Below, piece after piece: positions 12,010-24,000 of a stretch of DNA of 64,000 nt. The position numbers and the translations under genes are program-made. The notes beneath the pieces were generated by a model. The model saw nothing but the letters and a program-made list of their open reading frames with translations. It was not told the DNA's origin and did not search any database. The stretch is taken from positions 78,173,073 to 78,237,072 of the forward strand of contig NC_079149.1 in the NCBI RefSeq assembly GCF_945859685.1, given 5' to 3'. This DNA is from Eupeodes corollae. Lineage: Eukaryota; Arthropoda; Insecta; Diptera; Syrphidae. Within the stretch, counting starts at the first letter, position 1. Each line of letters starts with the position of its first letter.

Positions 12010-12420
12010 AATCTGGTATTTTGATATAGCCATATATAATAATCCAAGTTTTCGACCACGAGCGCTGAACGCAAGATGTCCAATAACTTACTAGAACCTC
12101 TTAGACAATAACATTTAGTCAATAACGTCACTCGAAAATTGTCGGTATGTTTTTTACCTCAGCCTTTTTAGGTGCTTCTTTCCATTAAACAATTCAAACG
12201 CAATGCCGCTATCAAATCTCTGGACTCTGTCTCTACAAACTCTTTAACAAAAAACATCTGGCTTACACTAGATTTTGAAGAAGCTGAATAGATAAGGAAG
12301 AACATGATCAGTCTTTCACTTTTCGTAAGGGACTAAAACTGGTTTCATTGAGCTAAAGAAAAACCTTAAGATTCATGGGCCATTAAATTGGCCACTATCA
12401 CTACTTTAACCTAACCCAAC
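12010..12420 (+). mobile_element. LINE remnant with RNase H-domain scraps
   Basis: Around 12,190-12,250 the plus strand reads A-A-I-K-S-L-D-S-V-S-T-N-S, a block of the RNase H region found in I/R1-like LINEs. The minus strand at 48,130-48,150 carries the same L-D-S-V-S-T-N block. The remnant ends in TAACCTAACCCAACCTAAA (12,409-12,427), and the related copy at 47,545 begins, inverted, with AGGTTAGGTTAGG. Heavily decayed. Confidence 0.5.
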
Positions 12421-12427
12421 CTAAATC

Positions 12428-13680
12428 AATTATGTCCAAAGTTCGCAGTAACTCATTGTTCATAACTTTGTTTTCGGTACACAGTGAGAGACTTTACATT
12501 TTTATAAAATAACAAGTCTGAAAGGGATCAGCTCTTACTCTTTAACAGCTAAAACAGAAACAAACAATTTACGATTTTTCTTACTTCCAACATTATTTAA
12601 GCTTCTTTTTTATGAGATTAATGTAATCTTTTATTTCATTCCATATTCGTTACTGAACGCATTAAAATTGGACACTTCGTTTGGCTATTAAGAATGCATC
12701 ACACTGAAATTAGCTGCCATTTATATGTTTTTAAGATATTTGTTATGGTAGTACTTTTTCACATCCTTTGTACGTTTGTTCTTATTCTTAATCGATTTTG
12801 AATTAATAATTATTTTTTTTCCAAAAATATTACGTCCCTAAAAGGTTCTGAACTTAATAATGTTCTATTATGTTATGTTCGTAATAAATGTTCCTAGTCA
12901 AGTTGCTTTTACAGCAAAAAATACTTAGCCTTTTTAAATAAATGACCTTGTAGCTATATGAATAACAAATTATTCTCATTTAAATTTTAGGTTAATTTAA
13001 AATGTGAAGTACTTGGATGAACATTTATGCCGCTTTAGTTGCCTTTGAAGTTACTGTAAGACTAGAGTAGTGAAGTAGTGTATATCAATAGATTTAAAAC
13101 GTCAATTTCAGGTATATTACCTAAGCACCAAACGTGATACAATTTGTTTCGTTTTAATGCAATTCGCAGAGTAGGCAATTGGTTTCCTCAGAGAAGATTA
13201 AAGCGTTAATAAAATTTAATTTGTGTGAGTGAATAAACATGGTTTTATAGATGAACAATTTTTCCTTGATAATTTGATGTTAGTTTAAAACCTAGAATAT
13301 ATAATATTAGCAGATCCAAACATTCACTTACGAATTCAACTTTTTCAAATACTTTATTACTTCATGAATTTGTATTGCTGCGCTAAACATTTGCCTATAT
13401 ATTGTACATGATATTTAATGTACATACATATGAACTAACATACTTTATTAATTGTTTGTACACGATTAACAAATGGTTTTAATTGAATATTTGTATTTAC
13501 ATATGTATATAAATTAGTTTACACTTTTACACATGCCTCGTAAGTCCAAATAGGATTACAAAATGGATCGTTTAAGGAAATGTAAAGTTCAAAGTTCATA
13601 GCTTATTTAAAAGACATTGAATTAAAAGGTCTTGTCAAACGTAAAAAATGAATTCTTGAGAAACTATTTTAATGCAGTCA
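12428..13680. other. No recognised gene or element
   Basis: AT-rich. I see no conserved frame. TACATATG-type short palindromes occur near 13,425 and 13,499. Confidence 0.5.
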
Positions 13681-13869
13681 AAAATACAATTTGTAAAATG
13701 GGGCTGGGATGCGACCCACACTTCCCATCCCGTCTGTCAATTTGTCTTGCTTAAAACTTTAACGAAAAAGAGGCTGGTTTCCGACCCACACTGATAACTT
13801 CCCATCCCGTCCGTTTATTTGTATTGCTTATAAGACGCACTGCAGAATTTTTATAATTATTAGATTATT

Positions 13870-14420
13870 CGCAATATTGTTAACGTTCAAGAATGGATGT
13901 ATGGTTACATTTTTATGCAAGAGCTCCATGCCACACAGCCCGGTCCATATAAACTTATTTGAGGGAAGAAAACATCCCTATGTTGGACTGACCAGGAAAC
14001 AGCCCTGATATGAACCTAATTGAAAACGTGTGGGAGCTGATGAAGAGGGAAGTAGCTTAAGATGTGGTCAGTTATCGAAAGAATAATTCACGTGTGGAAT
14101 TACCGCCCACAAAAGTAGGAAACATTCAAATCATGCATTGACAGTATGCCGCGCAGAAATGAGGTTCTTATTAAAGCAAAAGGAGGTTCAACAAAATATT
14201 GAAAAAAAAAATTGCAAAAATAACATAAAAAAACTGAAAATAATTTAATTTAAAAAAAAAAATTTGAATCTGTTGCTTTATTTCTAGGAAGAAGTTTATA
14301 TTCTGCACACAAAATAATTAAAATGCATTACAATATTTAAACCCCTCATTAAAATAGCTGGAAATTAAGATTTTGCATAAAATCTAAAGTGTGTCTAATA
14401 ATATGGCCAGGGACTGTACA
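13870..14420 (+). mobile_element. Tc1-like transposon fragment (C-terminal transposase and one end)
   Basis: The plus strand encodes a decayed transposase C-terminus, including P-C-H-T-A-R-S-I near 13,930 and D-W-P-G-N-S-P-D-M-N-L-I-E-N-V-W near 13,985-14,035. The last block contains the catalytic Glu of a DD34E enzyme. Stops interrupt it, for example near 14,058. The right end TAATATGGCCAGGGACTG (14,399-14,416) followed by TA is a typical Tc1 terminal repeat. The left end and most of the enzyme are missing. Confidence 0.75.
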
Positions 14421-15337
14421 TATGCATATGACGAAATAGTTTGATTTCAAAATCTATTTTAGTTAACTATTTTTATTCGAAAACTAATTTTTGTAGCATT
14501 TCTTAAAAGTTTTTATTGCTTATATAAACAAATACATATTGAATGAATAAAATTAAATTGAAGTCAAAATCTTCTACTATTCGCGAGATATCGAGAACCG
14601 AACATCAATTTTTACCACTTTTGAGTACTATTTTATGTAGATTTTATTATTAAGGACTTTACCGAATGGCAAAAACAATATATATTGTGCAAGATAGCCA
14701 ATATTTTTAAATTTTAAAAAGATATATTTGAGTTTAAAAAACATTTTTACAAAATTTTAGTATTGTCTTCTTTTTAGGGTTTTTATTTTTTGTACAAAGA
14801 ATTGTCAATTCAATTTTTCTCAAAATTTTAAAGAATGTTGAAAACAATATTTCTTATAAAATAAAATAAGCTTAAAACCATAATCTCAAATTTTTGAAAA
14901 GATATATGAGTCGAAAAATTACTAATACCTCAATTTTTACTAACTTTTAGTAATGTTTTGTTTAGGTTCTCATTTTTTGTAATTAAAAAAAATTATCAAT
15001 TTAATTTTTCTCAAAATTTAACTGAATATTGACAATATTTTGTATAAGCCAATATCTCAAATTTTTGAAAAGTCGAAAATCAATTTTTACCAACTTTTAT
15101 TATTTTTTCTTTAGGTTTTTATTTTTTGAAAAAAAAAAACTGTCAATTCGATTTCTCTCAGAATTTTACTGAATGTTGACAAAAATATTTTTCTTAAGAT
15201 AAAATTAGTTCATAATAATTGGATTTTTTTCCAAAAATATACACATTTGTTTGGTATCACGTTATAATACATAATATAAAATTTGATTCAAGTCTTTAGC
15301 GTTATTGGTTCGTGAGATATTTTGGGTTAACCGAAAT

Positions 15338-15477
15338 TGATAAGTAGAGGTGAACACCAAGACTTCGTAATTCAGAATGAAGTTTTAATGTCAAAATAGG
15401 TACATATATAAATTCAGAGTAAGTCAATGACAAGTACAGTGATTATAATATTTAATATTAATGTTGCGATTACAACA
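15338..15477 (-). repeat. 3' LTR of the gypsy element
   Basis: On the plus strand it starts TGATAAGTAGAGG and ends GATTACAACA. It differs from the partner LTR by a 4-base indel (right copy has an extra GGTA), an 11-base inverted segment plus one base, and a few substitutions. A purine-rich GCCGAGGAGA (minus strand, 15,478-15,487) directly adjoins it and is the likely polypurine tract. Confidence 0.9.
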
Positions 15478-15511
15478 TCTCCTCGGCTACAATTACAAAG
15501 GATGTAAGCAC

Positions 15512-16248
15512 TTAGCATCCTTGAGGGAACCGTACAGGAGCCTTTTTAGGTCGTTTGGATCTTCTTAGTTCGAGTGGACCAGCTGGTGAATCCCTATCCG
15601 CATGTTTGGAAGCGTGCTGGTGCACTTCTGAAGTTGGTTGTGTGACTTGTTCAAATGATTCCTGCTTCGGTTCAATTTCCATATTTTCAGATGAACTCTC
15701 ATCATTGTTTTGTCTAAAAGATGAAAAAAATTCATGGTTATTTAAAATAACATTACCTTCCATTGAATCTTGTTTAGAAATTGGTGAAATTTCTGAACTT
15801 CCAATGAAAGTCGAGTCTTCTTCAGGTTGATGCTCCAATAACCGTAATTGGTTTTGATGACGCCTTATGTATCCTCGATCAGTTTGGATACCATACATGT
15901 TACTACCCAACACGTTAGTAATAACTCCATTGCACCACTTCTTAGACTTCCTGTATTGTCTGGCTAGAACTTTTTGATTTGGTTGGAATTTAGGTTTTTG
16001 TCTTGAAAAAGACATTTTATGTTGGTTTGGTAGAAAACACGAAAGCAGGTTCCAGGTCCGTGCAACAGCTCCGCTGGAGACTTTTGTGAAATAGGATTCG
16101 GTGTTGCTCTATATGTCGAGAGAAACACGTTGACTGCAACATCAGTATTCTTCTCCTCTTCGAAAATCTTCTTAAACGCTTCTTTAAATGTTCGCACGAA
16201 CCTTTCGGCCTGACCGTTAGAAGCAGGATGAAACGGTGCTGTTCTCAA
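15512..16248 (-). pseudogene. Integrase C-terminal part, two overlapping shifted frames
   Basis: One frame (15,964-16,248) begins just after the integrase break and holds P-A-S-N-G-Q-A-E-R-F, which carries the catalytic Glu of the integrase core. A second frame (15,512-16,015) holds the C-terminal domain: Q-K-V-L-A-R-Q-Y, then a Ser/Glu-rich tail ending in a basic R-R-S-K-R-P-K-K stretch. The frames overlap between 15,964 and 16,015, so a frame shift lies there. A separate break of two extra bases lies near 16,310, where the main pol frame leaves the integrase right after its I-V-T-D-N motif. Confidence 0.85.
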
Positions 16249-19244
16249 ATGTTGTATGGAATGGTAGTGGCAAAATTCTTCAAAAACCTGAGCGGTGAAT
16301 TGCGTACCATATTGTCCGTCACTATCTTCTTTGGAAGTCCTTCAATGGCGAAAATCATCTGTAAAGCTCTTATTGTGGACTCAGAAGTCACCGACGAAAG
16401 TGATACCACGAATGGAAACTTGGAAAAAGAATCCACGCAAATCAGCCACATTTGATTGAAGAATGGACCCGCAAAATCCAAATGGATCCTTTCCCAAGGA
16501 TTTTCTGCTGGTTGCCAATTCACGTATTCTTTTTTCGGATTAGATGCTGATGTTTGGCATATGACGCAGTTAGCTACCAATTTCTCGATCTGCTTGTCCA
16601 TATCTGGAAACCAGATATACCGCCTTGCAAACTGCTTCATACGTGAACAGCCCCAATGACCTTCATGAATATATTGCAATGCTCTGGACTGCAGAGCTTC
16701 CGGAATAATGACACGATCATAATCTGAAGTCAAGAGAATCACGTTATTAAATAAAGAAAGAGCTAACTTACGTTCGAAAAATGGTTTCAGCTCCTTTTCG
16801 TTGCTCGCCAGTTTAACCGGCCACCCTTTCTTGATGTACGAAGAAACTTTATTTAATAATTTATCATTCTTAGTGAGATTTCCAATGACTGTTGCATTTA
16901 TTGAAGTGGTGTCTAAATCTTCCAGAATTAAAGTGTTTACTTTATGGAAATTATTATCTTGTTCGCCGAAAGACACATCTGGCCCAATTGGAAGTCGTGA
17001 CAAAGCGTCTGCGTTGGCATGTTTCGCTGCAGGTCGATACTTTATTTGGTATCCCATCAAAATATAAGCCCAGTTCCGAAGACGTCGCATAGTCATTTCG
17101 GGAATCTGCTTACTCGGGTTGAATATCACCGTTAGAGGCTTGTGATCCGTCTGCAGCTCGAAAATACGGCCATACAGGTAACAATGAAATTTTTTGACAC
17201 CGAAAATAATCGACAACGCCTCCTTCTCTATTTGACTATAGAGTTTCCGATAGCAGTCCAACGTCTTGGAGGCAAATGCAATCGGCCGCTCCGAACCATC
17301 TGGAAACCGATGGGAAATGACTGCGCCAATGCCATAACTTGAGGCATCTGTTGCCAAAATAATGGGGAGAGACACATCAAAATGCGCCAGCCGAGTTGCT
17401 TTTAGGATGCTGTTCTTTAAACTCTCAAATGCTATTTGTTGTTGCTCAGACCACACAAATTTAACCCCTTTGGCACGAAGTGAATTTAATGGACCTGCCA
17501 CCTGCGAAAAGTTCGAAATAAATTGGTTATAGTAATTCAATTTACCAATAACTGCTTCCAATTCTTTCACATTCGTTGGTCGAGGTAGGCAACGAAGAGC
17601 GTCCAAGTGTTTTTCGGAAGGACGTATGCCATTCGAATTGAGCGTGTGTCCCAGGTATTCAAGTTCTGCTGCTGCGAACGTACACTTACGCTTGTTGCAT
17701 CGAAATGCATTTGCTTCCAATCTTTTTAGAACTTCTTCCAAAATTTGCAGATGCTCCTCTTCCGATGTGCCAGCGATGACCATATCATCAATATAAATAC
17801 CCACAGGCAGATCCGCAAAGATTTGTCCCATTACACCTTGGAACTCGCCTCGAGCGCTGCTTATCCCGTACGGCAACCGTTTGAACCGTAAGAGACCAAA
17901 AGGTGTGTTGATCACCACATAATCTCTCGAAGATTCGTCCAGTTCAATCTGAAGATAAGCTTCCGAAAGATCGATTTTACTGAATACTTTTCCTCCACGA
18001 AGCTTGTGAAATAAATCTCGTGGTCGAGGAAGTGGATGACGATTGCATACGATTTGTGGATTCACCGTTGTTTTAAAATCGCCACAAATCCGTATTCCAC
18101 CATTAGCCTTCTCGACGATCACCACCACCGGTGCGGCCCATTGAGTGCGCTGAACCCAGGACAAAATTCCCTCAGCCACCAAGCGATCTAGTTCTTTTTT
18201 CGTTCCATCTAAGAGAGCATAGGGAATTTGACGATGACGTACAAACTTTGGCACTGCACCCTCCTTCAATTCCAAGTGAGCTTGAAAGGATGTGCACTTG
18301 CCTAGCCCCGATGAAAAAAGTCTGCCGTACTTCTTGCATAACGTCTCAATGCTGTTGAGAAGAAAATCATTAGATTTAATTTGTAAAATAGAGTGTTGAA
18401 CCTTTAAGCTGAAAGCTTTGAACCAATCTAGTCGCAATATGTTCGCACCAGAGCCATCAACTACGAGCAAATTCATATTATATGTGGAATTTTCGTATGT
18501 CACCTGCACAGCCAGTTCTTCTTTTAACCTTAGTGGTGTTCCACCGTATGCTTGGAGAGACTTGGTTGTAGCACAGCACTTTGGTTGCCCCAATTTCTGG
18601 AATCCTTCTAACCCAACTAGAGAACAAGATGCCCCCGTGTCAACCTGGAATCTCATCGGGCACCCATTGACAACGACATCCACCATAATCCACGGCCTTG
18701 ATTCAGCTTTTACCATCGCACATTCATGTGACGTAACCACTTCACTAAAATGAATTTGTTCAATTGAATTAGCTGTATATTTACCGCTTGATTTTATTTT
18801 GTCTCTTCTGTTTGACTTGTGCTTTTTGTTTCGTTTTGAATTAACCGTACTAGCATTCCCATCGTTCGCACTCATCAAACAAACAGCTGCTATATGCCCA
18901 ATTTTTTTGCATTTATGGCAAACAGTTTTATTGTGACGACAATCGCTTCTCTGATGATTCACAAAACAGCTGGGACAAGATTTTCTCGCTGAATCGGATT
19001 GTGTGCGCGACTGAGAACATCCCTTTGAGGTCGATAATGCATTTACCTCCATCTCATTATTATTCTCTTTGATCGCCGTAAATGTTTTTTGTGATGTCTC
19101 GTATGCAGTGGCTATATCCAACACATCTTTTAACTCTGGGTCAATCTTTTGTAAAGCTTGCGTTCGAACAGTGTCATGCGGAGTATAGAGAACAATGATG
19201 TCACGAATCATGTTATCGATTCTGAACACGTTTCTTTTGGACAA
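16245..19244 (-). pseudogene. Main gag-pol frame: nucleocapsid, protease, RT, RNase H, integrase start (999 codons)
   Basis: Minus-strand frame in order: zinc knuckle C-H-K-C-K-K-I-G-H-I-A-A-V-C (about residues 108-121); aspartic protease with F-Q-V-D-T-G-A-S (about 200); reverse transcriptase with catalytic Y-I-D-D (about 485, plus-strand position about 17,790); RNase H starting T-D-A-S-S-Y-G-I-G-A (about 635) and the H-A-N-A-D-A-L-S-R motif (about 750); integrase zinc finger with H-E-G-H and C-V-I-C-Q (about 865-900); and integrase core to the second Asp (I-V-T-D-N). Pol genes copy the RNA and insert the cDNA. The frame is open for 3 kb, so damage is modest: one break before it (gag) and one at its end. 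Confidence 0.9.
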
Positions 19245-19344
19245 GAAAACTTACAGTTGCGTGCCACACCTCCAAGATCAGCAACCCAATCGGCATATGT
19301 TTGCCCTGGCTTCATCGAAGTTTTGTGAAATTGATATCTGGCAG

Positions 19345-19719
19345 CTAGAACATGAATTTTGGATGCTCACTAAGCTTCTCCGTTAGCTCTTTGAAGGACT
19401 TTGTAGATAAGTCTTCTCCCCCATAGAGCTTCTGAAGAGTTTCAAAGTTATGACTTCCAATCCAAGAAAGCAAAAATGCGCGCTTTTGTTTATCCTCTGA
19501 AACTCCACACGCCTCGAAATGTTGCTCCAACTGCTTCAAGTAGGTTTTCCAGTTTTCATCTTTTTTATAAGCCGGAAAAGGCTGAACAACTGACATACCT
19601 GGACTACCCACAATTGTGCCCCGCGTGTTCGTCTCCATCCATGATTTCTGAGCCTCCAAAATCTGTGCCATCCAATCATTTTGTGATTTTAAAATAGCTT
19701 CCAAGGTTGCTTTGTCCAT
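19345..19719 (-). pseudogene. gag N-terminal fragment
   Basis: A 124-aa frame starting at a good ATG (19,719), with a typical gag beginning (W-M-A-Q-I-L-E, later L-K-Q-L-E-Q-H-F-E and F-L-L-S-W-I-G). It leaves frame near 19,345; the gag reading continues in the frame of the 999-codon unit, so a small indel lies between about 19,245 and 19,345. Confidence 0.8.
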
Positions 19720-19784
19720 CGTTCTATCTTACCCTTTGGTAATTTCCTTGAATTATCGCAATTTGTGGTTCGAAATTAAGAAAA

Positions 19785-19799
19785 AAATCCTGGTCGCCA
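19785..19799 (-). promoter_or_regulatory. Probable primer-binding site, tRNA-Arg type
   Basis: Two bases after the 5' LTR, the minus strand reads TGGCGACCAGGATT. The first eight bases equal the start of the tRNA-Arg primer site used by 412/mdg1-type elements. The match beyond eight bases is not established. Confidence 0.5.
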
Positions 19800-19801
19800 A
19801 A

Positions 19802-19946
19802 TGATAAGTAGAGGTGAACACCAAGACTTCGTAATTCAGAATGAAGTTTTAATGTCAAAATAGGTACATAGGTATATAAATTCAGAGTAGGTCAACTGTA
19901 CTTGTCAGTGATTATAATATTTAATATTAATGTTGCGATTACAACA
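19802..19946 (-). repeat. 5' LTR of the gypsy element
   Basis: 145 bases; see the partner at 15,338-15,477. It contains the inverted 11-base segment near 19,895-19,906. Confidence 0.9.
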
Positions 19947-20245
19947 GAAATGTTCACCTTTTTTTAAATTGCAATAGTAAAAAAAAACCCACGCAATTTT
20001 GTTGAGAGTCTTTTCTACATGTTTCTGCATTATTATCTGTATAACAAAAATTATTTGAAGTCGATATCTTTACTAGTTGTTGAGCTATAGACGAAAAGAA
20101 AACGTCGGGGACGTACGAACATAGGGACATCTCTTTAAAAATCTTTTATTTAGACTCTAGGGACCTTGAAACGTTGAGAATTGTCTAAATATTCAATTTG
20201 ACAAATCGGACCCATTACAATAACTTCCTATCGGAAGCTACCAGG

Positions 20246-20794
20246 CACTTACACAAACGACTGACAATTTTTCTTAGTTCACTTTGTTTCTTTAAAAAAA
20301 AAAACACATTACTGTGACCGACAAACTTACGCAATTCGAAATTCAAGAAAAAACAAGAAAAGTAAAAATTTTATTCAAAATCAGCCAATTTGAAACTTTT
20401 ATTCAGATATTTTATAAGAATCAATTTAAAATTTCACTAATGCAACAGTCGAATTGACAGAATGGTCAACTATCACCCTAGCTGATTCCACCCCTGAATA
20501 TTTTAACAAAATCAATTAAAGTTAATCTCTAATAGAATTAAAGAAAAAATAAATTAAAATCCTCATGATGCTACTTCAAAGATTCAAGTTCAAAATAAGA
20601 TTTGATTTCAATTTCAGAGCGTACATACAACCCACCAAATTTTGTGTAGTAAACATAATTTGTCCTATTTGAGAAATGGTAGAGTATAAAATTGATTAAA
20701 AAACAAACCATTTTTAGTTAGAGTAAGCAAAAAATAATTGAGGTCACACTGGTACGACAGTGCGAAACTGGTACGACCGTGCGAAATCCAGTAG
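20246..20794. other. Spacer with a tandem 19-mer and a promoter-like motif
   Basis: AT-rich. At 20,749-20,786 a 19-base unit (CTGGTACGAC-GTGCGAAA) stands twice with one mismatch. It overlaps GGTCACACTG (20,742-20,751), the core of insect core-promoter Motif 1. No gene start could be tied to it; the copia element begins 50 bases further on. Confidence 0.4.
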
Positions 20795-20799
20795 CAAAC

Positions 20800-20978
20800 T
20801 GTTAGAACTAAGAGGTATCAACCAGCGCTCTGGCAATGCCCTGCCAATGACAGAACATTTATTATATTTGGCAACACTGCTGTTTTTTAAATTTAATAAC
20901 GACTGAATATGTCAATTCATTCTTTTCTTGTTTCTCTTTTATTAAAATAAACTTTTGTGTTTTCAATTAAATTCATCA
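20800..20978 (+). repeat. 5' LTR of the copia element
   Basis: Starts TGTTAGAACTAAGAGG and ends AATTCATCA. A T-rich stretch with TTATATTTGG (20,863-20,872) and an AAATAAAC-type signal near 20,945-20,953 are candidates for TATA and polyadenylation elements; these are inferences. Confidence 0.95.
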
Positions 20979-20993
20979 GGTTATGGGCCCAGT
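20979..20993 (+). promoter_or_regulatory. Primer-binding site for an initiator-Met tRNA fragment
   Basis: GGTTATGGGCCCAG directly follows the LTR. It is complementary to the anticodon stem-loop region of tRNA-iMet, not to its 3' CCA end. This is the known copia mode, in which a 5' half-tRNA primes reverse transcription. Confidence 0.9.
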
Positions 20994-21031
20994 CCCAACG
21001 CGAAATATAAATTGTTAAAAAGTAAGAAACA

Positions 21032-24000
21032 ATGTCGAACAGCATGAATTCCATCAGGCCACTCGTCAGCGATAACTATGATACGTGGGTCATGCAAATC
21101 GAGGCCGTGATGGTGAAAGCTGGAACATGGAAGCATGTGAATGGAGCAGCACCACAACCAGAACTTCTTGAAAACAACGAGAAGTCCAAAAAGGATCTGC
21201 AGAAGTGGTTGGATGACGACGCGAAAGCGAAGTCAGACTTGATTATTGCCATCGATCCGAGTCTATTGCGTCTCGTTAAAGGATTGGACACGGCAAAGGG
21301 TGTCTGGGAACGATTGAAGTCTGAATTTGCTTCCACGGGACCAACGAAGAAGGCAACATTGCTGAAACGTGTGGCGACATATAAAATCCAGGAAGGCGAC
21401 GATCTGCGAAAGAATTTAATGGAATTCTTTGATGCAGTGTCACAACTAAAGTGTATGGATGTTGATATACACGAAGAGTTATTGTCGATTCTTTTATTGA
21501 ATGGATTGCCACCGAGTTTTGAACTGTTCAAGTGTGCAATGGAGTCTCACGACAACCTTCCGAAGCCCAGTATTCTGAGAGAGAAAATTCTCGAGAAGTA
21601 CGATGCAACAAATCAGCGTAAGGAGGATGACAGATCCGAAGCCATGTATGTCCGGCGAGGTGCTAGTCAGAGCAAATCGAAGTTCGAACGAGGAATGCAG
21701 CAACGAAAGCATGTCAATGCGAGTGACCGTGACACATCTTTTAAATTCAGATGCTACAAATGTCATGAACTTGGTCACAAGGCGTCCATGTGTACGAAGA
21801 ACAACAAACCGAAATTCCCTTCACGATTTGAATCGTCAGCGAAGGCAGAAAATACATTTTTCATGATGGAAGACCAAGCTTTGGGGATGCAGAGGAGTGA
21901 ATTTGACAGACGGTGGTGTCTGGACAGCGGTTGCACGTCCCACATGTGCAACGATGAGAGTCTGTTTACATCCACACCATCTGCGATGCAAGGAAAGCTG
22001 CTGTTGGCAAACGATTCCAGTACGAATGTCGATGCGAGAGGAACTATAAGGATTATCACTACAGACGGGATGTCTGAGAGGTCAGTAAAACTCGAAAATA
22101 CATTACTAGTTAAGAACCTTCGAACTAACCTATTATCTGTTGCGAGGATAACCGACCACAACAACACCATCACATTCGATAAAGAGAAGGCAATCGTCCG
22201 AGGAGATGACGGTGAAGTTAAGGTAGTTGCGAGCCGAGTTGGACAACTGTACTATGTCCAAGAAAGTGCAACACAAGCGTGTATCGTGGATGTGAGTGAA
22301 TCCAAGCTTGACTTATGGCATCGCAGGCTCGGTCACCTGAACGAACGAGATCTTCTGGATATGCATCGAGGGAATGTGGTGACTGGACTTTCTCTGAACG
22401 AAAACGAAAAGCTTGGTACCTGCAGCGTGTGTCTCAGCGGAAAGATGACGAGGTTGCCGTTTCCCAAGAAGTCACATAGAAGCACAAACGTTTTGGATCT
22501 TGTGCACACTGATGTGTGGGGACCCTCCAGAGTTGATTCGTTAGCAAAGTCGAGATACTTCGTCACTTTCATCGACGATTGCAGCCGTTGGTGCGAAATA
22601 AGATTTTTGAAGCATAAAAATGAAGTTTTTCGCGCTTTTAAGGATTACAAAGCTCAAGTTGAGAAGCAAACTGGTCGAAAAATAAAATGCTTGATGTCAG
22701 ACAACGGAGGAGAGTTCTGCAACCATGAATTTGACGAGTTTCTACGTTTGAACGGAATAAAAAGACAACTCACAATTCCGCATACGCCACAGCAAAATGG
22801 TGTGGCAGAACGGAAGAATCGAACGCTTGCTGATATGGCAAGGTGTCTCCTAATTCAATCTGGTGTTAAAAACGATTTTTGGGCAGAAGCAATTGCAGCA
22901 TCAAATTACTTGCGGAACCGATGCCCTACAACCAGTTTGGATGGACGCACACCGTTTGAGTTCTGGAACAAAAGATTGCCAGACCTGAGACACCTGAAGG
23001 TTTTCGGCGCAAGGACTTTTGTTCTTGATAAAACTCCTGGTAAGGACAAATTCGAAGCGCGTTCAATGGAGGGCATCCTGGTTGGTTACTCCGAAGTATC
23101 CAAGGGCTATCGTGTATGGATCCCTGAAAAACAGAAGGTAGTCATTACGAGAGACGTCAAGGTTGTAGAACATGATTTAGTTTCTGTGAAAAGTCAAGAG
23201 AAACAGTTAACTATTCCAAGTGATGAAACTACAATTGAACTGGAGTTAGCTTCGATAGATTTGGAGACACATAAGGAGTTTGAGCCTCCGATGGAGAAGA
23301 AAAATGTTCGTGAAGATTATCAAACGCGGTCTGTTTCGAAGTCGGCCAAGCAGAGACAAGTCGAACAACCAACAGAAAACGATGCTGATGTTGAAGACGA
23401 AAGCGAAGATGAAGATTACGATGATGCTGTAGACGGAGATGACATTGAGATAGCAAACATTGGAGAGTTGTCACTCGAGGATGCAATGTCTGGAGCAGAA
23501 GCACAAGACTGGTTGAAAGCAATCAAAGAAGAGATTCGAGCGCTAATCAAGAACAATACTTGGGACCTAATCGAGCGTCCAGAGAACAGAAGTGTCGTGA
23601 CAAGCAAAATTGTTCTACGAAATAAAATGAACGCAGATGGTTCTTTGGAACGAAAGAAGGCTCGTGTCGTTGCTCGAGGTTTCACGCAGCGCAAAGGAAT
23701 CGATTATGAGGACACATTCGCGCCTGTAGCCCGCCTCGAATCAATTAGGCTCCTGATGGCTTTAGCAGTCCGTGAAAATTTGAAAGTTTATCAAATGGAT
23801 GTCGTGGCAGCGTATCTAAACGGTGAGTTGGAACAAGAGATTTTTATGGAAACTCCAAAATATCTTCAGCAGTCGTTGCAAATGCTTGTTAGCGAGAACC
23901 GAAATAATGATGGTGTGACGAAAAAGGCCAAACAAATGCTGCAAAAACTCAAGAATGGCGATTATGTGTGTCGATTGAGGAAAGCGTTATATGGTCTGCG

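Larger units (their letters stand above)
15338..19946 (-). mobile_element. Complete Ty3/gypsy LTR retrotransposon, coding region frameshifted
   Basis: LTRs lie at 15,338-15,477 and 19,802-19,946. The 5-bp target duplication GAAAT stands at 15,333-15,337 and 19,947-19,951. Coding runs on the minus strand, so the right LTR is the 5' one. Gene order is gag, protease, RT, RNase H, integrase, the order of Ty3/gypsy. There is no envelope-like frame after pol. Pol residues resemble the Mag-like lineage; this is a judgement from memory of the family. At least three frame breaks make the copy non-autonomous. The short LTRs (140/145 bp) are notable. Confidence 0.9.
13695..20245. repeat. Second copy of the 174-bp-monomer element, split by insertions
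   Basis: The left end is present twice in tandem (GATGCGACCCACACTTCCC near 13,709, and CGACCCACACTGATAACTT near 13,780), each followed by CCCATCCCGTC. Diverged monomers run from 14,430 to about 15,220. The element resumes after the gypsy insertion at 19,952 and ends with GGACCCATTACAATAACTTC (20,205-20,224). A Tc1 fragment interrupts the left part. Reading across the gypsy insertion, 15,321-15,337 and 19,952 onward correspond to 6,868-6,900 of the other copy, so the host sequence is continuous. Confidence 0.75.

Noticed and set aside
16228..18753. Plus-strand frames of 60-111 aa inside the gypsy pol
   Set aside because: Antisense shadows of the minus-strand pol frame.
15338..19946. Endogenous retrovirus with an envelope gene
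   Set aside because: After the integrase only about 35 bases separate the pol stop from the LTR; there is no room for an envelope frame.
21076..23694. Several minus-strand frames of 80-150 aa inside the copia gag-pol
   Set aside because: Shadows of the plus-strand coding frame; no independent motifs.
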